Assembly (NCBI RefSeq): GCF_024171785.1
Contig: NZ_JAMTCK010000013.1
Coordinates: 209,900 to 273,899 of the forward strand
DNA from: Goodfellowiella coeruleoviolacea
GTDB lineage: Bacteria > Actinomycetota > Actinomycetes > Mycobacteriales > Pseudonocardiaceae
DNA length: 64,000 bases
Direction of reading: 5' to 3'
Within the stretch, counting starts at the first letter, position 1, and every line of letters begins with the position of its first letter. The notes beneath the pieces were generated by a model, which had not been told where the DNA came from, searched no databases, and saw nothing but the letters and a program-made list of their open reading frames with translations. This document shows positions 59,119 through 64,000 of the stretch, piece after piece. The position numbers and the translations under genes were made by a program.

Positions 59119-62100
59119 TCAGCCGCTGATCTCGTCCATGGCCTTGAACACGCGCTTCTCCGAGATGGGGTAGGCGGTGCCCAGCCCCTGGGCGAAGAAG
59201 CTGACCCGCAGCTCCTCGATCATCCAGCGGACCCGGGTCACCGCCGGCTCGGCGCGGCGGGCCGGCGGCAGGCTGTCCAGCAGCTGCTGGTACTCCTGGG
59301 CCACCGACTCGATGCGGGCCGTCTGCTCCCGGTCGCGCGCCGGGTTGTCCAGCAGCTTGTCCAGCCGCTGGTTCACCGCCCGCACGTAGCGCAGCACGTC
59401 GGGCAGCCGCTGCCAGCCGGTGGCGGTGACAAAGCCCCGGTGGACCAGGCCGGCCAGCTGCGCCTTGATGTCGGCCACGCTGGCCGGCAGCGCGTAGCGG
59501 GCCACGTCGGCCAGCTTGACGTCGGCGTCCCTGGCCGCGGCCAGGATGCGCCGCACCTGGTCGACCACGGCCGCCGCCGTGCCGGGCAGTCCGGCGCGCA
59601 CCCGCTGCTGCAGCGCGGTGAACCCGGCCTCGTCCCAGGCCGGCCCGCCCGCGTCGGCGATCAGCTTGTCCACGGCCGCGGCCACGCAGTCGTCCAGCAG
59701 CTCGGGCACGCTCCCGTGCGGGTTGTGGCTCAACGCCAGCTTGGCCTCGTTGCCCAGCTGCCGCACCACCGCCTTGATCGGCGACGGCACGGTCAGCAGC
59801 AGCAGCCGCCGGGTCCCCGGCCACATGGCGCGCCGCTGCTCGTGTTCGGTCTCGAACATGCGCACGGCCACGCTGTCACCCTCGTCGACCAGCGCCGGGT
59901 AGGCGGTCACCACGAAGCCGGTGCGCTCCCGCTGGTGGGTGCGGGGCAGCGTGCCGATGCTCCAGGTGCGCAGCCCCTGCTGGGTGAGGTCGTCGGCGGA
60001 CTGGGCCAGCTCGGCACGCAGCTGCTGGCGCAGCCGCGCCTTGACCGCGGCCAGGTCCTTGTCCTCGGCCAGGGTCTGGTTCCGCTCGTCGACCACGCGG
60101 AAGGTGATCCGCAGGTGCTCGGGCACCCGGTCCAGCTGCCAGGCGTCCCTGGGCACGCTCACCCCGCTGATCTCGCGCAGCGCCCGCTCCAGCGCGTCGA
60201 GCAGGTTGCCCTCGCCCGGGGTCATCCGGCGCAGCGCCGCCTCCACGCAGTCGGGCACCGGCACGAAGTTGCGGCGCAGCGGCTTGGGCAGCGACTTGAT
60301 CAGCGCGGTCACCAGTTCCCGGCGCAGGCCGGGCACCTGCCAGCTGAACTCGTCGGCGTCCACCCGGTTGAGCACCGGCAGCGGGATGTGCACGGTCACA
60401 CCGTCGGTCCGGGTGCCCGGCTCGAACCGGTAGGACAGGCCCAGCTGGGCCCCGGCCCGGGCGGCGGCCGCGCCCACGGTGTTGCCGCCGCTGTCCGCGC
60501 CCACGCTCTGCGAGCGCCACTGGTCCGGGTAGTCGCCCGCGCTGACCCCGCCGGCCTGGTCGTTGACCAGCATGGCCCAGTCGAAGGTGAGCAGGTCCGG
60601 CTGGCTGGCCCTGGTGCGCTTCCACCAGGTGTCGAAGTGCCTCGCGGACACCACCTCGGCGCCGACCCGCTGGTCGTAGAAGTCGAACAGGGTCTGGTCG
60701 TCGACCATGATGTCGCGTCGCCGCGCCCGCTCTTCCAGGTCCGCCACCTCGGCCAGCAGCTCCCGGTTGGCGGCGAAGAACTTGTGGTGGGTGCGCCACT
60801 CCCCCTGCACCAGGGCGTGCCTGATGAACAGCTCGCGGGACAGCTCAGGGTCGATGCGGCCGTAGTTGACCCGGCGGGCGGTCACGATCGGCACCCCGTA
60901 GAGGGTGACCTTCTCCATCGCCATGACCGCGCCGCGGTTGGCTTCCCAGTGCGGTTCGCTGTAGCTGCGCCGGACCAGGTGGCCGGCCAGCGCCTCGATC
61001 CACTCCGGTTCGATCCGGGCGACCACCCGGGCCCACAGCCGGGAGGTCTCCACCAGCTCGGCCGCGACCACCCAGCGCGGCTGCTTCTTGAACAGGCTCG
61101 ACCCGGGGAAGATGGCGAACCTGGCGTTGCGCGCGCCCAGGTACTCGTTCTTCTGGGGGTCCTTGAGCCCGATGTGCGACAACAGCCCGGCCAGCAGCGA
61201 CCGGTGCACCCGCGCGGCGTCGGCCGGCAGGTCGTTCACGGACACGCCGAGGCTCTTCACGACCTGGCGCAGCTGGCTGTAGATGTCCTGCCACTCGCGC
61301 ACCCGCAGGTAGTTCAGGAACTCCGCCCGGCACAGCTTGCGGAACCGGTTGGAGGACAGCTCCTTCTGCTGCTCCCGCAGGTACTGCCAGAGGTTGAGGA
61401 AGGCGGTGAAGTCGGAGTCCTTGTCGGCGAAGCGCGCGTGCTTCTCCTGTGCCGCCTGCGCCGCCTCGGCCGGCCGCTCGCGCGGGTCCTGAATGGACAG
61501 TGCGGCGGCGATCACCATGACCTCGCGCACGCACCCGTTCTGCTCGGCCTCCAGCACCATCCGGGCCAGCCTCGGGTCCACCGGCAGCTGGGCGAGCTTG
61601 CGGCCGACCGGGGTGAGCCGCTTGCGCGGGTCGGGCTGGGTCGGGTCGAGCGCGCCCAGCTCCTGCAGCAGCTGCACGCCGTCGCTGATGTTGCGCTTGT
61701 CCGGCGGGTCGATGAACGGGAACTCGGCGATCTCGCCCAGGCCGAGGGCGTTCATCTGCAGGATCACCGAGGCGAGGTTGGTGCGCAGGATCTCCGCGTC
61801 GGTGAACTCCGACCGGCTGAGGAAGTCCGCCTCGGAGTACAGCCGCACGCAGATGCCCTCGGACACCCGGCCGCAGCGGCCCTTGCGCTGGTTGGCCGAG
61901 GCCTGGGAGATCGGCTCGATGGGCAGCCGCTGCACCTTGGTGCGGTGGCTGTAGCGGGAGATGCGCGCGGTGCCCGGGTCGATCACGTACTTGATGCCCG
62001 GCACGGTCAGCGAGGTCTCGGCCACGTTGGTGGCCAGCACGATGCGCCGGCCGGTGTGCGGCTGGAACACCCGGTGCTGCTCACCGGCGGACAGCCGCGC

Positions 62101-63087
62101 GTACAGCGGCACCACCTCGGTGTTGCGCAGCTCCATCTTGCCCAGCACCTCGGCGGTGTCCCGGATCTCCCGCTCACCGCTGAGGAACACCAGGATGTCG
62201 CCGGGCCCCTCGGCGCACAGCTCGGTCACCGCGTCGCAGATCGCCTGGGTCTGGTCGCGGTCGGGGTCGGCCTCGGGGTCGTCCGGGTCGACGATCGGGC
62301 GGTAGCGGACCTCCACCGGGTAGGTGCGGCCGGAGACCTCGATCACCGGGGCGTCGTCGAAGTGCCGGGAGAAGCGCTGCGGGTCGATGGTCGCCGAGGT
62401 GATGATCACCTTCAGGTCGGGCCGGCGGGGCAGCAGCTGCTTGAGGTAGCCGAGGATGAAGTCGATGTTCAGGCTGCGCTCGTGCGCCTCGTCGATGATC
62501 AGCGTGTCGTACTGGCGCAGCATCCGGTCCTGCTGGATCTCGGCCAGCAGGATGCCGTCGGTCATCAGCTTGACCAGGGTGTGGTCGCTGGCCTGGTCGG
62601 TGAACCGCACCTTGTAGCCGATGGCCCCGCCCAGCTGGGTGGCCGACTCCTCGGCGATGCGCTCGGCCACGGTCCGCGCGGCCAGCCGGCGCGGCTGGGT
62701 GTGCCCGATCAGCCCCCGGATGCCCCGCCCCAGCTCCAGGCAGATCTTGGGCAGCTGGGTGGTCTTGCCCGAGCCGGTCTCCCCGGCCACGATCACCACC
62801 TGGTTGTCCCGGACCGCGGCGAGGATCTCGTCCCGCCGCTGGCTGACCGGCAGGGCCGGCGGGTAGCTGATCTTCGGCACGGCGGAGCGGCGCTGGTGCA
62901 CGCGCTGCTCCGCGGCGGTGATCTCGGCGGCGATCTGGTCGAGCACGGCCGGGTCGGGCTGGCCGTCGCCGCGGTGGCGGCGCAGGCCGTCCAGCCGCCT
63001 GGCCAGCCGGCGCTCATCGCGCAGCATCACCTGAGACAGACGTTCCCGCAGGTCAGCGAGGGAGGATTTCACAGGCGGCATTCCCAT
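59119..63087 (-). CDS. hrpA: ATP-dependent RNA helicase HrpA
   Basis: A 1322-residue DEAH-box helicase, full length for HrpA (E. coli 1300). Walker A GETGSGKTTQ at 102-111, motif II in LIIDEAHERSLN, motif III in ITSATID, motif VI in QRKGRCGRVSEG, then the helicase-associated and OB-fold domains and the long HrpA-specific C-terminal region (DUF3418; VVRQLGNEAKLALSHNPHGSVPELLDDCVAAAVDKL). HrpA unwinds RNA and in E. coli rescues stalled ribosomes on mRNA. ATG 63087 or ATG 63081; no clear Shine-Dalgarno sequence. The promoter region contains a 12-bp palindrome at 63183-63194 overlapping a TAGGAT -10-like hexamer. Confidence 0.95.
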   Translation of the reverse strand: MGMPPVKSSLADLRERLSQVMLRDERRLARRLDGLRRHRGDGQPDPAVLDQIAAEITAAEQRVHQRRSAVPKISYPPALPVSQRRDEILAAVRDNQVVIVAGETGSGKTTQLPKICLELGRGIRGLIGHTQPRRLAARTVAERIAEESATQLGGAIGYKVRFTDQASDHTLVKLMTDGILLAEIQQDRMLRQYDTLIIDEAHERSLNIDFILGYLKQLLPRRPDLKVIITSATIDPQRFSRHFDDAPVIEVSGRTYPVEVRYRPIVDPDDPEADPDRDQTQAICDAVTELCAEGPGDILVFLSGEREIRDTAEVLGKMELRNTEVVPLYARLSAGEQHRVFQPHTGRRIVLATNVAETSLTVPGIKYVIDPGTARISRYSHRTKVQRLPIEPISQASANQRKGRCGRVSEGICVRLYSEADFLSRSEFTDAEILRTNLASVILQMNALGLGEIAEFPFIDPPDKRNISDGVQLLQELGALDPTQPDPRKRLTPVGRKLAQLPVDPRLARMVLEAEQNGCVREVMVIAAALSIQDPRERPAEAAQAAQEKHARFADKDSDFTAFLNLWQYLREQQKELSSNRFRKLCRAEFLNYLRVREWQDIYSQLRQVVKSLGVSVNDLPADAARVHRSLLAGLLSHIGLKDPQKNEYLGARNARFAIFPGSSLFKKQPRWVVAAELVETSRLWARVVARIEPEWIEALAGHLVRRSYSEPHWEANRGAVMAMEKVTLYGVPIVTARRVNYGRIDPELSRELFIRHALVQGEWRTHHKFFAANRELLAEVADLEERARRRDIMVDDQTLFDFYDQRVGAEVVSARHFDTWWKRTRASQPDLLTFDWAMLVNDQAGGVSAGDYPDQWRSQSVGADSGGNTVGAAAARAGAQLGLSYRFEPGTRTDGVTVHIPLPVLNRVDADEFSWQVPGLRRELVTALIKSLPKPLRRNFVPVPDCVEAALRRMTPGEGNLLDALERALREISGVSVPRDAWQLDRVPEHLRITFRVVDERNQTLAEDKDLAAVKARLRQQLRAELAQSADDLTQQGLRTWSIGTLPRTHQRERTGFVVTAYPALVDEGDSVAVRMFETEHEQRRAMWPGTRRLLLLTVPSPIKAVVRQLGNEAKLALSHNPHGSVPELLDDCVAAAVDKLIADAGGPAWDEAGFTALQQRVRAGLPGTAAAVVDQVRRILAAARDADVKLADVARYALPASVADIKAQLAGLVHRGFVTATGWQRLPDVLRYVRAVNQRLDKLLDNPARDREQTARIESVAQEYQQLLDSLPPARRAEPAVTRVRWMIEELRVSFFAQGLGTAYPISEKRVFKAMDEISG

Positions 63088-63404
63088 AGGCGTAGCCGGA
63101 AAGGTGCGAGGCGTTGACGGTCGAGGCGCTGACGGACTCCACGGGGAGGTGCCGCAACGAGCACAGGTGCGACGACAACGGCATTGTCGACAATCCTACC
63201 TTTCGCCGGGGCGAGCGAGCGGCAGCGCGGGCATGACCGGCGTCACCCGCCCCCTCGGCCGGCCGGGACACACCGGGCCGGACAGCGCGAGCCATCGGTG
63301 GACACCCCCGGCGACCGGCCGCGTTGCCCGACGCAGGATGACCCAGGTCCGGTCGGCGGGCAACTTGTTTTCCGGTCCGGCCGGAGCCTGTTCGGCGGGC
63401 CGGT
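63088..63404. other. Intergenic region upstream of hrpA
   Basis: No gene is supported in these 317 bases. It contains the hrpA promoter candidate (minus-strand TAGGAT at 63199-63194), the perfect palindrome ATTGTCGACAAT at 63183-63194, and the 3' flank of the TetR gene, where no clear terminator is seen. Confidence 0.5.
63183..63194. promoter_or_regulatory. ATTGTCGACAAT palindrome in the hrpA promoter
   Basis: A perfect 12-bp palindrome overlapping a -10-like hexamer about 100 bases upstream of hrpA. TTGTnnACAA resembles FadR-type GntR sites, but the regulator is unknown. Confidence 0.35.
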
Positions 63405-63998
63405 TCAGCGGCCGGTGGCGTCGCTGGTGGCCTGGCCCTCGGCCAGCGCGGTGAACGCGGGCCGCAGCAGCGCGGCGATCCGCTCCGGCGGCACGTCCCG
63501 CAGGGCGTCCAGGTCCAGCAGGTGCCGGCCGAGGGTGACACCGAACAGGGTGGCCACGATCAGTGCGGCGCGCAGCTCGGCGTCCTCGCCCGGGATGGTC
63601 GCCTGGATGTGCGCCAGCTGCCCGGAGATGCTCGTGCGGACGTGCTCGGTCGCCTCCGGGTGGGTGAGCATGGAGCGCAGCAGCGCCAGCGACGAGGGCG
63701 GCTGCTCGCCCAGCTTCACCCCGACCGCCGCCAGCAGCCGCTCCACCAGCCGCTCCGGCCCGCCGTCGGCGACCTCCTCGGTCGACACCGCCACAGCCCG
63801 CCGGAACAGCTCATCCTTGGCGCCGAAGTACTGCATGACCAGCGCGGGATCGACCCCGGCCCGCGCCGCGACCGCCCGGATCGTGGTGCGCTCGTAGCCC
63901 GACTCGGCGAACAGCTCCCGCGCTCGGGCGAGGATGCGCTCCTCGGTCCGCCGCCGCCGTTGCGAACGGGTCAGCCGCGGCGTGGCAGCCTCCTCCAT
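63405..63998 (-). CDS. TetR family transcriptional regulator
   Basis: A 197-residue regulator at the window edge. The N-terminal helix-turn-helix reads RTEERILARARELFAESGYERTTIRAVAARAGVDPALVMQYFGAKDELFRRAV; the ligand domain ends in GRHLLDLDALRDVPPERIAALLRPAFTAL, typical of the TetR_C_17 type (AefR/Rv-like). The ATG at 63998 leaves two bases to the window end, so a start further upstream cannot be excluded. Its target is probably outside the window. Confidence 0.9.
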   Translation of the reverse strand: MEEAATPRLTRSQRRRRTEERILARARELFAESGYERTTIRAVAARAGVDPALVMQYFGAKDELFRRAVAVSTEEVADGGPERLVERLLAAVGVKLGEQPPSSLALLRSMLTHPEATEHVRTSISGQLAHIQATIPGEDAELRAALIVATLFGVTLGRHLLDLDALRDVPPERIAALLRPAFTALAEGQATSDATGR

Positions 63999-64000
63999 GG

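Noticed and set aside
59086-63117. A 1343-codon open frame on the + strand opposite hrpA
   Set aside because: It is the antisense shadow of hrpA in high-GC DNA; composition is Gly/His/Gln/Arg rich without any family motif, whereas the minus strand encodes all helicase motifs.

Overview
The window is high-GC actinobacterial DNA (roughly 70 percent G+C by eye, many GTG starts, frequent 4-base ATGA/GTGA overlaps). A group 2 sigma factor of SigB type, an IdeR with every metal ligand conserved and a lasso peptide cluster point to the Actinomycetia. Pseudonocardiales is my best guess, but this is inference from gene content only.

Layout. 1-4.6 kb: end of sigB, an APH-type kinase, class I fumarase, a lipoprotein. 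4.7-14.8 kb: a complete oxidative uronate/glucarate pathway (uronate dehydrogenase, glucarate dehydratase, 5-dehydro-4-deoxyglucarate dehydratase, ketoglutarate semialdehyde dehydrogenase) with an ABC importer lacking its own ATPase, an IclR regulator and one unrecognised enzyme. 14.9-16.1 kb: RtcB. 16.1-18.4 kb: a foreign-looking element made of two inverted arms of about 0.5 kb around one TPR gene that has lost its DNA-binding domain. 18.5-22.2 kb: an alpha-toroid-like protein, HIT protein, and an add-cupin-GntR operon with a candidate operator. 22.4-28 kb: paired membrane/soluble paralogs, a two-component system, an ECF sigma factor with its membrane partner. 28-38.9 kb: GT39 and GT2/GtrA envelope glycosyltransferases, small enzymes, a 1290-residue STAND NTPase fused through one membrane helix to an extracellular periplasmic-binding-protein domain, and a YeeE/YedE transporter. 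39-46 kb: orphan CdiI-like immunity protein, a small conflict-type membrane protein, Pat-type protein acetyltransferase with AcuC deacetylase, a DUF3558 lipoprotein, a sulfurtransferase. 46.1-49.1 kb: coupled ideR-galK followed by galE. 49.3-55 kb: DUF4192, M23 peptidase, secreted X-Pro peptidase-like hydrolase, SDR/TetR pair. 55.2-59 kb: a PARG-type hydrolase and a compact lasso peptide cluster A-C-B1-B2 whose 44-codon precursor gene I read directly at 58835-58969. 59.1-64 kb: HrpA helicase and a TetR regulator.

The most notable points are the lasso precursor (predicted 18-residue core with a Gly1-Asp8 ring), the receptor-like STAND fusion, the inverted-repeat element, and a pattern shared by nine unrelated genes: in-frame tandem repeats whose unit is always 15 bp (five codons). 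No rRNA, tRNA, CRISPR array or transposase was seen.
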